Source of the DNA: a virus
Length of the DNA stretch: 22,588 nucleotides
Direction: 5' to 3' (one strand)
IMG/VR virus record: IMGVR_UViG_3300025872_002014
Location: 1 to 22,588 of that record
A program made the translations under genes and the position numbers. The number at the start of each line of letters is the position of its first letter. Position 1 is the first letter of the stretch. A model generated the notes under the pieces. That model did no database searches. It saw nothing but the letters and a program-made list of their open reading frames with translations, and was not told the origin of the DNA. Of the stretch, positions 13,756 through 19,833 are shown piece after piece.

Positions 13756-13978
13756 TGTTGATATCGTACCTTGATCTTAGAAAAGTGCCAAGTGTGCCGC
13801 GACCGCTCCAGGCAATATGATCTACCTGTTGAGCACAATCTTCTACCACAAGTTCTACCAACCGAGCAATATCAGCTAAAGCAGGCTCACTGTGGATGCC
13901 ATAGCGTGGTGCTGCGTATTCTGTGCGTAGCACACCAGCCGCCTGTGCCAGTTTAACGACTCTTGGGTTCAATTTCAA
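13748..13978 (-). CDS. Divergent MNERIRE-family small protein, TTG start
   Basis: The N-terminus KLNPRVVKLAQAAGVL and the block LADIARLVELVVEDC recall the MNERIRELAEQAG...FAELIVxEC pattern of the paralogue array to the right, but the HFGVEE end is lost. The only plausible start is TTG, inside the end of the preceding gene. It may be a decayed or diverged end member of the array. Confidence 0.55.
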   Translation of the reverse strand: MKLNPRVVKLAQAAGVLRTEYAAPRYGIHSEPALADIARLVELVVEDCAQQVDHIAWSGRGTLGTFLRSRYDINNE

Positions 13979-14207
13979 ATCTCTCTAGTATTAACTTTTG
14001 AGCTGCTGCTAGAGCAGCGTTCCATGATGCTGTATCGTAAGGATTGCCATCTGTGCCTACTCCACTATAACCACGCAGATCCTGAATTTGATCAGCACTG
14101 GCTTCAGCTATGGCTCGGGCGAACTCCTGAACTTTGGCACGCCAAATTGGACTGTCGGCCACAGTAAAGTGAGTTTTATCTGCTATGTTTTTTATCAGCT
14201 GAGTCAT
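13953..14207 (-). CDS. Small protein, possible divergent array member, 84 aa
   Basis: I start at ATG 14207 (MTQLIKNIADKTHF) because upstream starts lie in the preceding gene. KVQEFARAIAEASA and LAAAQKLILERFEI are amphipathic helices placed like the FAELIV block and the C-terminal helix of the MNERIRE family. Sequence identity is low, so kinship is tentative. It overlaps the preceding gene by 32 nt and the next by 26 nt. Confidence 0.6.
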   Translation of the reverse strand: MTQLIKNIADKTHFTVADSPIWRAKVQEFARAIAEASADQIQDLRGYSGVGTDGNPYDTASWNAALAAAQKLILERFEIEPKSR

Positions 14208-14412
14208 ATCTGAATCCAAAATGGTTGGCAATACGATGGCATAGAACATGCCCATCACTGTGTTCTCCGCGGTCTGGCACCAAGCGTAGTGTTTCTTGTA
14301 TGACTAATTCTGTGTATCTGGTTAGGAAACTTTGCTTGGTGGCCCAGCTAGTGGACTCTTGGCTGTGACTTGATGCAGCTTGATCCCATAATGTTTTAAT
14401 GTTTTCGTTCAT
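14176..14412 (-). CDS. MNERIRE-family paralogue, 78 aa
   Basis: The start MNENIKTLWDQA, the block YTELVIQETLRLV and the C-terminal IANHFGF place it in the array family, although the end continues with RYDSADKKHSR instead of VEE. ATG 14412 is preferred because it aligns with the family start and lies just after the upstream stop. Function unknown. Confidence 0.72.
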   Translation of the reverse strand: MNENIKTLWDQAASSHSQESTSWATKQSFLTRYTELVIQETLRLVPDRGEHSDGHVLCHRIANHFGFRYDSADKKHSR

Positions 14413-14413
14413 G

Positions 14414-14596
14414 CTAGTCATATTGGCTTCTAGATACTTCATCATAACTGGGAGGTGCATCAGCATCACGCACACCCTGGTCATAGGATTTTTGTAATCT
14501 GTGACTTAACCATGCCTTAAAGGCTTTTACGCCGATTATGCCATCATATATGGCACGATACATTTCTTCAGGTGTGAGTTCTTGATCTACTTTCAT
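14414..14596 (-). CDS. Small helical protein, 60 aa
   Basis: The sequence begins MKVDQELTPEEMYRAIYDGI and contains KAWLSHRLQKSYDQGVRDA, which suggests two helices. No family is recognised. It sits between the 58-aa membrane peptide gene and the paralogue at 14176. The RBS is weak, so the start is the best of several. Confidence 0.6.
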   Translation of the reverse strand: MKVDQELTPEEMYRAIYDGIIGVKAFKAWLSHRLQKSYDQGVRDADAPPSYDEVSRSQYD

Positions 14597-14626
14597 GTTG
14601 TTCCGCTTACTTATGATACGCATCAA

Positions 14627-14803
14627 CTATTTACGCTTACCTGCCCACCAGCGGTGAGTTTCAGCAAAACTAGGACCACAGTTGTGACACTCATAAAATC
14701 CATTGGGCAGTTTGGGAGTGATAGCAATCTGTAGCCAGAAGCCTATAACGAAACCAAGGGCCACTAGTATAAGAGCACCTATTACGCTAAGTATAAAATT
14801 CAT
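14627..14803 (-). CDS. Small membrane protein with CxxC, 58 aa
   Basis: An N-terminal membrane helix (FILSVIGALILVALGFVIGF) is followed by a short soluble part with ECHNCGP and RWWAGKRK. The CxxC pair could bind a metal or form a disulfide. Its ATG overlaps the stop of the 42-aa peptide gene (ATGA). It belongs to a run of tiny membrane peptides. Function unknown. Confidence 0.68.
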   Translation of the reverse strand: MNFILSVIGALILVALGFVIGFWLQIAITPKLPNGFYECHNCGPSFAETHRWWAGKRK

Positions 14804-14928
14804 TTGTGATCTTCGCTGCTATGAAAATGATGATCTAGGATCCTGGCGATCTTTTCAATACCGTGTATGATGCCTAGCCCAATAGTGCTGATGAATAATA
14901 AAAATATACTGAATTGAAACCAGTCCAT
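14800..14928 (-). CDS. Tiny membrane peptide, 42 aa
   Basis: MDWFQFSIFLLFISTIGLGI forms one membrane helix, followed by a His-rich tail (HHFHSSEDHK). It is joined by TAATG to the gene before it and by ATGA to the gene after it, which supports real translation despite the small size. Confidence 0.65.
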   Translation of the reverse strand: MDWFQFSIFLLFISTIGLGIIHGIEKIARILDHHFHSSEDHK

Positions 14929-15371
14929 TATACCTTCTCCGGTGCGGTCAACGCAGTCCAACCTGTAAAATCAGCCCACTGCTGTTCCAGCTCATCAATC
15001 TTTCTTCTCATATCGCGTTGGTACCAGTCACGCCATTCTGTGACTATATGTGCTGTTTTTTCTGACCTCACCACATCTGCCACAAAGCCGTCGATACTAC
15101 CATAGGTCACAGCCCGTCGAATCCACTCACGATCCACCAACATGCTTTTGCTGTAGTCGAAGCCCCAATGGCCCCGGTCGATTTGGATCCTGGCATTGAG
15201 TTCATCTTTACGAGTGTATGTGCCACCCATACAACTCAGCACACGAAACTGATTGCCTTCCTGGTTGACTATGATAAAGTAAGGACAGAACATTTCGTGC
15301 CAATAGTCACCAGGTCTTGGATTGTCTAAGGCTTGTTGATTGTCTAGATTATGTTGTGATATCTCAGGCAT
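14928..15371 (-). CDS. Hypothetical phage protein, 147 aa
   Basis: I start at ATG 15371 (MPEISQHNLDNQQ) because the longer reading frame runs through the upstream gene. PRPGDYWHEMFCPYFIIVN and FRVLSCMGG are the core; SEKTAHIVTEWRDWYQRDM and IDELEQQWADFTGW form a helical end. From memory the PGDYWHEMFCPYF motif recurs in large aquatic phages with no known role. It overlaps the 61-aa upstream gene by 8 nt. Confidence 0.78.
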   Translation of the reverse strand: MPEISQHNLDNQQALDNPRPGDYWHEMFCPYFIIVNQEGNQFRVLSCMGGTYTRKDELNARIQIDRGHWGFDYSKSMLVDREWIRRAVTYGSIDGFVADVVRSEKTAHIVTEWRDWYQRDMRRKIDELEQQWADFTGWTALTAPEKV

Positions 15372-15549
15372 TGGCTTGCTCCTGTACATACTTAATGGCT
15401 TCCTCCCAACCTTCTTGAAAGGTTTGCCAATGGTCTTCCACAGTGCTGCTAGCATACTCGCCATTGGGTTTTCGGCGTAGACTAAAGCCAGAAGTGACTC
15501 CAAAGTTAGGGAAACAGACTTGTTCAAAAGCAGTTCTTACAGCGTTCAT
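15364..15549 (-). CDS. Small hypothetical protein, 61 aa
   Basis: The frame starts MNAVRTAFEQVCF and contains SLRRKPNGEYASSTVEDHW and FQEGWEEAIKYVQ. It looks like a compact soluble domain. Its ATG overlaps the stop of the 89-aa gene (TAATG), which favours translation. Function not recognised. Confidence 0.72.
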   Translation of the reverse strand: MNAVRTAFEQVCFPNFGVTSGFSLRRKPNGEYASSTVEDHWQTFQEGWEEAIKYVQEQANA

Positions 15550-15818
15550 TAGTTGGGTGCTCCTAGTAAGTATCTACCAATCATGCCAAACATCACCACG
15601 ATGCCTAGCCAAGTTGATGCTTGTACCAAGTACTTTTCAAATCGGAATCGTACAGCATAGTAGGGAATTTGACTGAATGTAAACACATCCTGTATCCAAA
15701 GTTGGTCAGTAGCAATATGGTTCTGTAGTGGTGCTCGATAGTTGGAACCGATTTTAACACGCCGACCCTGTGGGATAGCGATGGGTACAATTTCGTTGTC
15801 GCGTATAATATAAGCCAT
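15549..15818 (-). CDS. Tail-anchored small protein, 89 aa
   Basis: A soluble N-terminal part (MAYIIRDNEIVPIAIPQGRR) ends in one C-terminal membrane helix (WLGIVVMFGMIGRYLLGA). TAATG joins on both sides tie it to its neighbours. Function unknown. Confidence 0.72.
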   Translation of the reverse strand: MAYIIRDNEIVPIAIPQGRRVKIGSNYRAPLQNHIATDQLWIQDVFTFSQIPYYAVRFRFEKYLVQASTWLGIVVMFGMIGRYLLGAPN

Positions 15819-16051
15819 TATTTCACTCCAAAATGTCGTTTAATTTTTTCAGCACTGCGACGATAGAACTTTTCTTCCACAGCATAATCTATCTCTGGTG
15901 CCATAGGATCTGGTTCAAGGCTGAGCAGGCACTCTTGTATAAGTGATTGAGCAAACCTGTTGACAGCGGCCTCCCATTTGGCATTATCCTTGCCTAAAGC
16001 ATAGACATCAATGCGACTCTGCTTAACAAGTTGTCTCAATCGTTGATTCAT
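15818..16051 (-). CDS. MNERIRE-family paralogue, 77 aa
   Basis: MNQRLRQLVKQS at the start, FAQSLIQECLLSL in the middle and IKRHFGVK at the end fit the family pattern. The C-terminal DNA CATTTTGGAGTGAAATAATGG again contains a GGAG that serves as the RBS of the next gene. The N-terminal half is divergent, including a central IDVYALGKDNAKWEAAV. Confidence 0.75.
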   Translation of the reverse strand: MNQRLRQLVKQSRIDVYALGKDNAKWEAAVNRFAQSLIQECLLSLEPDPMAPEIDYAVEEKFYRRSAEKIKRHFGVK

Positions 16052-16052
16052 A

Positions 16053-16265
16053 TTACCAATCTCTGTGGTCAGTTATGGTGACAACAAAATCACCATCGGT
16101 GTCTTTGTGAGTAATCTGAAAGGTGGCTCTGAGTTCATAGCCAATACCAGAGTCTTCATCATGTTGAGTAAGAGTAACAAATCCTACATTGCCAGTGGTA
16201 TGAATGGTGTCAAAAAGTTCTTTAATTCTCTCTACTTCTCTCTTACATAATCTAATGGTGTTCAT
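16053..16265 (-). CDS. Small beta-rich protein, 70 aa
   Basis: From ATG 16265 the sequence is MNTIRLCKREVERIKELFD, then alternating strands (VGFVTLTQHDEDSG, YELRATFQITHKD, FVVTITDH). It could be a small beta domain. The AGGATTAGAAGAATGAAC context resembles the array's joint sequence, which decides the start. Function unknown. Confidence 0.68.
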   Translation of the reverse strand: MNTIRLCKREVERIKELFDTIHTTGNVGFVTLTQHDEDSGIGYELRATFQITHKDTDGDFVVTITDHRDW

Positions 16266-16275
16266 TCTTCTAATC

Positions 16276-16359
16276 CTAATTCTTAGGCCAGCCCCAAACA
16301 AAACCTGTGATAAAACCTATCACATAACAGGCCAGCAGTGCCAAACCAATCTCGTTCAT
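16276..16359 (-). CDS. Tiny membrane peptide, 27 aa
   Basis: The 27 residues are almost one membrane helix (ALLACYVIGFITGFVWGW). The gene starts inside the joint repeat of the preceding paralogue (ATGA overlap, GGAG supplied by the FGVEE codons). Very short, but the RBS, start and position match its neighbours. Confidence 0.6.
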   Translation of the reverse strand: MNEIGLALLACYVIGFITGFVWGWPKN

Positions 16360-16607
16360 TCTTCAACTCCGAAATGTGATTCTAAATCATATACAAGGAG
16401 ATCAAATGCCTGCGTGACATTTTGCTGATCTTCCCCAGCAAACTGCTGCCGTGATCTTACTCGGTTCATACATTCTTTCACAATCAACTCGGCGAACTTT
16501 TCTTGATTGAATTTGTAATAAACTAATTCTTTTTGATTATACGAATCCCAAGTAGTATAATCATATTCGGTAGCCTGTTTGATAAGTTCTCGAATTCGTT
16601 CGTTCAT
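16356..16607 (-). CDS. MNERIRE-family paralogue, 83 aa
   Basis: MNERIRELIKQATEYDYTTW starts it, FAELIVKECMNRV is in the middle and LESHFGVEE ends it, so all three family blocks are intact. The middle between them (DSYNQKELVYYKFNQ) is unlike other members. Its own RBS comes from the end of the 35-aa membrane-peptide gene, where GGAGTTGAAGAATG is read in another frame. Function unknown. Confidence 0.8.
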   Translation of the reverse strand: MNERIRELIKQATEYDYTTWDSYNQKELVYYKFNQEKFAELIVKECMNRVRSRQQFAGEDQQNVTQAFDLLVYDLESHFGVEE

Positions 16608-16610
16608 TCT

Positions 16611-16718
16611 TCAACTCCAAAGATATTTGATTAAGGCAGCAGCAAATAACAAGTGTATAATACCTTTACAAATAGCAAACACACCTGTCCAGAAAAAATG
16701 TAGTTGTAATTGGTTCAT
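16611..16718 (-). CDS. Tiny membrane peptide, 35 aa
   Basis: HFFWTGVFAICKGIIHLLFA is a single membrane helix; the peptide ends in KYLWS. It starts in the joint sequence after the HFGVEE end of the upstream paralogue, and its last codons contain the joint of the next gene in a different frame. Confidence 0.62.
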   Translation of the reverse strand: MNQLQLHFFWTGVFAICKGIIHLLFAAALIKYLWS

Positions 16719-16981
16719 TCTTCAACTCCGAAATGTTGTTTAACTTGACTTGCGACTTTGCTTACACCTTTGTTGTATCCGGCAATAAACTGGTCATTGG
16801 GATAATTGTCATCAAACTCAACAGCACATCCTTCGACCCGAGCAATACATTCCCACACAATCAACTCGGCGAACTTTTTGTATCCAGCATCAATGGAACC
16901 AAAGAAAGCAGGTCCAATTTCGCCATCTGCATTTACTTTCAATCCAGCCTGTTCAGCAAGTTCTCGAATTCGTTCGTTCAT
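16715..16981 (-). CDS. MNERIRE-family paralogue, 88 aa
   Basis: It starts MNERIRELAEQAGLKVNADG, has FAELIVWECIARVEG, and ends QVKQHFGVEE. The middle contains EIGPAFFGSIDAGYKK and NDQFIAGYNKGVSKVA. It is one of the best preserved family members. The RBS is GGAG at the end of the 45-aa gene. Function unknown. Confidence 0.82.
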   Translation of the reverse strand: MNERIRELAEQAGLKVNADGEIGPAFFGSIDAGYKKFAELIVWECIARVEGCAVEFDDNYPNDQFIAGYNKGVSKVASQVKQHFGVEE

Positions 16982-17115
16982 TCCTTGTCTCCATATAGAG
17001 CACTATGTAATCTTTCCATTCTTTCAGCAGCCATAATCAATAACATCTTCAATGCTATGTTATCTTGGCTTTCACTGGCCTTACGCAGGGTATTGATTAG
17101 TTCTTGATTAGTCAT
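16978..17115 (-). CDS. Small helical protein, 45 aa
   Basis: The sequence MTNQELINTLRKASESQDNI followed by LLIMAAERMERLHS suggests two short helices. Start from the joint repeat behind the upstream paralogue, ATGA overlap at both ends. Not recognised. Confidence 0.65.
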   Translation of the reverse strand: MTNQELINTLRKASESQDNIALKMLLIMAAERMERLHSALYGDKE

Positions 17116-17348
17116 TCTTCAACTCCGAAATGTCGGGCTATCATATCCACACCCTGTCCTCTACTGATCATATCACGCAGCATAGGATTTAGGGCCAGAC
17201 AACATTCTTTGATAATCAACTCAGCAAATTGTTGATCATAAGCATGAAGGAAATCCCAGTTGAGTCGACCATCCTCGGAGACCACATCGCCCATTTCATC
17301 AATAAGCGAATCCCAGGCCTGTTCAGCAAGTTCTTTAATCCTGGACAT
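17112..17348 (-). CDS. MNERIRE-family paralogue, 78 aa
   Basis: Its N-terminus is MSRIKELAEQAWDSLIDEMG, followed by FAELIIKECCLALNP and the end MIARHFGVEE. It shows the family's typical FAELI-x3-C core and the full joint sequence at its 3' end. It overlaps the end of the 76-aa membrane protein gene by 14 nt. Confidence 0.8.
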   Translation of the reverse strand: MSRIKELAEQAWDSLIDEMGDVVSEDGRLNWDFLHAYDQQFAELIIKECCLALNPMLRDMISRGQGVDMIARHFGVEE

Positions 17349-17565
17349 CCCATTTACCTTTATTCAACTCGAGTAGTTTGGAATAGTAAGCATCATGATA
17401 TATAGCACCTGCGATCATTAAGGCGAACACGGATGCAATTACCACAAACAAATAAAATAAATCAATATAGCCTACAACAACAAAGATAGATATCGTGCTG
17501 AGGTAAATCAAGATTATCTTGGTGGCATGCCAGCGAGCTTGGCGTTCTAGACTATTCACGATCAT
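17335..17565 (-). CDS. Small membrane protein, 76 aa
   Basis: After a basic N-terminus (SLERQARWHATK) two membrane helices follow (IILIYLSTISIFVVVGYI and LFVVIASVFALMIAGAIY) with a short polar tail. It overlaps both neighbours by 14 nt. Positive charge before the first helix suggests the N-terminus stays in the cytoplasm. Confidence 0.72.
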   Translation of the reverse strand: MIVNSLERQARWHATKIILIYLSTISIFVVVGYIDLFYLFVVIASVFALMIAGAIYHDAYYSKLLELNKGKWDVQD

Positions 17566-17779
17566 AGGCTCCGGCTATCTCAGCGGCTCGTTCTCGTATG
17601 GCACGACCAGCGGCTTCTTGAGCATTGGTATAGGCCGAATCGTCACTTAGGCTATTGAAGCCTTGATACAGATGCCATTCACCATTACGCTGACATTGAA
17701 CTTGGATGTCATAAGTGAGCTTGAAGGGATCACCAAGACTGATGACTCTAACCAAACCATAATCATGTATAACTCTCAT
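17552..17779 (-). CDS. Small hypothetical protein, 75 aa
   Basis: The segments LVRVISLGDPFKLTYDIQVQ and GEWHLYQGFNSLSDDSAY suggest a small beta sheet followed by a helix (AQEAAGRAIRERAAEIA). AGGAG lies 6 nt before the ATG. No known family recognised. Confidence 0.72.
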   Translation of the reverse strand: MRVIHDYGLVRVISLGDPFKLTYDIQVQCQRNGEWHLYQGFNSLSDDSAYTNAQEAAGRAIRERAAEIAGAYDRE

Positions 17780-17796
17780 CGCTGACTCCTGTGGGT

Positions 17797-17976
17797 TTAT
17801 CTGGCGCGGTGTAAACGGTATTTGTTATGCAGTGCTCGTGTCAGTTCATATACTTCAACCATGGTCCGGGCATGATGTTCTTCTACAATGATATCTGCAG
17901 AAACCAACTGTACACGCCAGTGTGCTAGATCTATGTCGAACCAACTGATGATACGATAATCGGGATTGGTACTCAG
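17797..17976 (-). CDS. Small protein, 59 aa, apparent CTG start
   Basis: An open frame without ATG reads STNPDYRIISWFDIDLAHW, then ADIIVEEHHARTMVEVYELT and ends HNKYRLHRAR. It begins at CTG in GGAGTTGGATCCTGA, exactly where other array genes have GGAGTTGAAGAATGA. The stop of the upstream paralogue overlaps the CTG as it overlaps ATG elsewhere. So the start is either a working CTG or a recently lost ATG. Confidence 0.6.
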   Translation of the reverse strand: MSTNPDYRIISWFDIDLAHWRVQLVSADIIVEEHHARTMVEVYELTRALHNKYRLHRAR

Positions 17977-18182
17977 GATCCAACTCCGAAATGTTTGGAA
18001 TCAATTCCAAACCGATCCAAGATGTTTAGTGCTTCATTACAAGTCACACTCTTAACACATTCCTGAATAATCAACTGGGCGAACTTTTCCGCAAAGTATT
18101 CATGTTCTTCACTGGCATAAGGAGCATGAGCATCTGCCCAGTCTTGAGCCTGTTCATTCAGTTTACGAATTAGTTCGTTCAT
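17973..18182 (-). CDS. MNERIRE-family paralogue, 69 aa
   Basis: From ATG 18182 it reads MNELIRKLNEQAQDW, has FAQLIIQECVKSV in the middle and ends DSKHFGVGS, a variant of HFGVEE. Its GGAGGTGAGAATG RBS lies in the HFGGE codons of the upstream paralogue, with a 20-nt overlap. A longer frame to 18224 would lack an RBS. Confidence 0.8.
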   Translation of the reverse strand: MNELIRKLNEQAQDWADAHAPYASEEHEYFAEKFAQLIIQECVKSVTCNEALNILDRFGIDSKHFGVGS

Positions 18183-18402
18183 TCTCACCTCCGAAATGTT
18201 CTCTGATAGTATCTTGAGCAGCACCTACCATACTATGGTTTCTGCTCAACGGTTTCAGACAATCAATACATTCTCGCACAATCAACTCAGCAAACTTTTC
18301 CATACGATGGGTATTAAACATATAAACACCTTGTATGGAAATATGTCCATCTTTTTCTTCAAATCCAGCCTGTTCAATAATTTCTCTAATTCGTTCGTTC
18401 AT
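18163..18402 (-). CDS. MNERIRE-family paralogue, 79 aa, first of the long array
   Basis: From ATG 18402 it reads MNERIREIIEQAGFEEKDGH, has FAELIVRECIDCL, and ends REHFGGENERTNS, running 20 nt into the next paralogue. An in-frame ATG 30 nt upstream is part of the promoter leader and lacks an RBS, so I exclude it. AAGGAG precedes the chosen start. The promoter at 18433-18461 probably drives this and the array behind it. Confidence 0.82.
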   Translation of the reverse strand: MNERIREIIEQAGFEEKDGHISIQGVYMFNTHRMEKFAELIVRECIDCLKPLSRNHSMVGAAQDTIREHFGGENERTNS

Positions 18403-18432
18403 TGTCTGCTCCTTGTTGTTTACTGTAACCAT

Positions 18433-18461
18433 AGTATAGCACTAGTCAAAAGACCTGTCAA
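18433..18461 (-). promoter_or_regulatory. sigma70 promoter, repeated unit copy 1
   Basis: Minus-strand TTGACA, 17-bp spacer, TATACT, followed by the shared leader ACAGTAAACAACAAGGAGCA and an ATG. AATAACCC lies just before the -35, as in copy 3. It heads the long paralogue array. Confidence 0.9.
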
Positions 18462-18470
18462 TCTCTAGGG

Positions 18471-18647
18471 TTATTCTGTAATGTAACGCAGTTCCTCAAT
18501 AGCCTCGTCCAAAGTGTTGAATCCGGTGGCATCGTAGCTGTCATCGTAGAGCTTGACATAGTAGGCTCCGTTACCTTGACTTGCTTCTCTGTCAAACCCT
18601 GCTTCGCCAACTTCGGTGAAATACTGAATGATTCGGGTAATTTCCAT
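18471..18647 (-). CDS. Small acidic protein, 58 aa
   Basis: MEITRIIQYFTEVGEAGFDR starts it and FNTLDEAIEELRYITE ends it, with YYVKLYDDSYDATG between. The pattern of one strand pair and a C-terminal helix with DEAIEEL is common in small phage proteins. AAGGAG precedes the ATG at acceptable distance. It is the second gene behind promoter copy 2. Confidence 0.72.
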   Translation of the reverse strand: MEITRIIQYFTEVGEAGFDREASQGNGAYYVKLYDDSYDATGFNTLDEAIEELRYITE

Positions 18648-18657
18648 ACACCACTCC

Positions 18658-18954
18658 TTAGGCTATATCCAACTCTTGTGCTGGGTGGGTGATCCTGCCG
18701 TCGAACCGGAGCTGATTATGCTCGTCCTGGGTGAGGTAGTCGTCCTCAACCACTGACCATGAGATGACATGCTCGCTATAGTAGGGGTGATCGGCTTCGA
18801 TGTCACCACGGACCTGTTCGACCACATCGCGTACGGAGTCGAATAGGCGGAAGTTTTTAATGACATAATCACTGCCTCCTTTGGGTTTCCAACGGGGTTG
18901 ATGTAAGGAACCATAGTTCTCGTAAACTTGCGTAGTGATCAACAATTTGGCCAT
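18658..18954 (-). CDS. Hypothetical phage protein, 98 aa
   Basis: MAKLLITTQVYENYGSLHQ at the start, then KPKGGSDYVIKNF, ADHPYYSEHVISWSVVEDDY and GRITHPAQELD. I recall near-identical openings in uncharacterised proteins of large aquatic phages, unverified here. It is soluble, acidic and directly behind the perfect promoter copy 2, so it is probably expressed early and strongly. Function unknown. Confidence 0.8.
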   Translation of the reverse strand: MAKLLITTQVYENYGSLHQPRWKPKGGSDYVIKNFRLFDSVRDVVEQVRGDIEADHPYYSEHVISWSVVEDDYLTQDEHNQLRFDGRITHPAQELDIA

Positions 18955-18986
18955 TTCAACTGCTCCGTGTTGTTTACTGTACCACT

Positions 18987-19015
18987 ATTATAGCAAAAAT
19001 GGGCAACCCTGTCAA
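18987..19015 (-). promoter_or_regulatory. sigma70 promoter, repeated unit copy 2
   Basis: TTGACA-17-TATAAT is an exact consensus. The spacer GGGTTGCCCATTTTTGC is nearly the same as in copy 4, and the leader ACAGTAAACAACACGGAGCA is the shared one. Confidence 0.92.
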
Positions 19016-19025
19016 CCTGTTGTAT

Positions 19026-19172
19026 CTATGCTACAATCTCCCAGAAGATCTTTGGATTCAGTCGTTGCCTCTGACGCCAGTAGGGCAAGGCCCAAGCAAG
19101 GTTAGTCTCTATGACAATAGGAGTCATTTGACCCATCAAGTTCCTATGCCGGCTCATATACACTCGCATCAT
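19026..19172 (-). CDS. Small basic protein, 48 aa
   Basis: The frame reads MMRVYMSRHRNLMGQMTPIV, then IETNLAWALPYWRQRQRLNP and ends KIFWEIVA. It is basic and rich in Arg and Trp. AAGGAGAGG lies in the last codons of the upstream gene, and the start overlaps its stop (ATGA). Translation is likely; function unknown. Confidence 0.7.
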   Translation of the reverse strand: MMRVYMSRHRNLMGQMTPIVIETNLAWALPYWRQRQRLNPKIFWEIVA

Positions 19173-19351
19173 TGTATGACCTCTCCTTGTTCAGAATAAA
19201 GATAACAGTTAGAACCTTCGGGTCCTGACAGGTATGATTGGGCGGCTTCTAGTGAGGCAAACACGCCTGCCACTGAAGGTCCAAGTCCACGATCTTCTTC
19301 TAGCACTACGAACACTCGTAGTACGGCTAGTGCTTGTTCTCGATCCATCAT
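19169..19351 (-). CDS. Small hypothetical protein, 60 aa
   Basis: From ATG 19351 it reads MMDREQALAVLRVFVVLEED, then FASLEAAQSYLSGPEGS and CYLYSEQGEV. It looks like a small alpha/beta domain. The upstream extension of the frame lies in promoter copy 3 and is not coding. AAGGAG precedes the start. Confidence 0.75.
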   Translation of the reverse strand: MMDREQALAVLRVFVVLEEDRGLGPSVAGVFASLEAAQSYLSGPEGSNCYLYSEQGEVIQ

Positions 19352-19383
19352 TTTGCCTGCTCCTTGTTGTTTACTGTAACCAT

Positions 19384-19412
19384 AGTATACTACCACTTCA
19401 AAGACCTGTCAA
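19384..19412 (-). promoter_or_regulatory. sigma70 promoter, repeated unit copy 3
   Basis: TTGACA, 17-bp spacer, TATACT, then ATGGTTACAGTAAACAACAA as in copy 1, and AATAACCC upstream. It drives the 60-aa and 48-aa genes. Confidence 0.9.
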
Positions 19413-19421
19413 CTTCGAGGG

Positions 19422-19703
19422 TTATTCACCTCCGAAATGTAGTCTAATCGCTAGCCCACAAGTTCTACTTCCGCGATGAATGTAATTCTCATCGGCGACA
19501 TTAGCACATTCTTCTACAATCAACTGGGCGAACTTTTCTCTACCTTTTTCACAGTCAAACAAAACACTGATGATTTCTGAGGGAGTGGCGACTCGCCATT
19601 CGCCATCAACTTGGCATAGAATTTCTCGGTCGTTGTAATCCCACTCACCATCTATTACAGGTAGTCCAGCCTGTTCAGCAAGTTCACGGATTCGTTCGTT
19701 CAT
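19422..19703 (-). CDS. MNERIRE-family paralogue, 93 aa, separate from the array
   Basis: MNERIRELAEQAGLPVIDGE starts it, FAQLIVEECANVA is the core and IRLHFGGE the end. A middle segment (NDREILCQVDGEWRVATPSE) is longer than in other copies. It lies outside the main array with its own leader (AAGGAGCAGACG before ATG), the same leader used after the promoter repeats, so the copy may have moved with that leader. Confidence 0.82.
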   Translation of the reverse strand: MNERIRELAEQAGLPVIDGEWDYNDREILCQVDGEWRVATPSEIISVLFDCEKGREKFAQLIVEECANVADENYIHRGSRTCGLAIRLHFGGE

Positions 19704-19713
19704 CGTCTGCTCC

Positions 19714-19803
19714 TTAAACTTCGTCCCAACGCCAACCTTTGAAATAAGCCCGCATTGTAAGCAGGGTTGCGATAGCCCCGATTGTGATCAGAATGTCTGT
19801 CAT
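19714..19803 (-). CDS. Tiny membrane peptide, 29 aa
   Basis: From ATG 19803 it reads MTDILITIGAIATLLTMRAY and ends GWRWDEV: one membrane helix with a charged tail. The longer open frame lies over promoter copy 4 and its leader. AAGGAGCAGACG is a strong RBS. Confidence 0.7.
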   Translation of the reverse strand: MTDILITIGAIATLLTMRAYFKGWRWDEV

Positions 19804-19833
19804 CGTCTGCTCCTTGTTGTCTACTGTACCCAT

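Larger units (their letters stand above)
16356..18198 (-). repeat. Gene-joint repeat CGGAGTTGAAGAATGA across the paralogue array
   Basis: Full or nearly full copies on the minus strand lie at 16356-16376, 16605-16622, 16716-16735 and 17113-17132. Variants are at 17973-17993 (CTG for ATG) and 18180-18198 (GGAGGTGAGAATG). Each holds the end of one gene, the GGAG site and the start of the next. At 16605-16622 the same DNA is read in another frame by the upstream gene. Confidence 0.82.

Noticed and set aside
13254-19703. Defence island or toxin-antitoxin array
   Set aside because: No nuclease, NTPase or known toxin motif is visible in the small genes, so I do not claim it.
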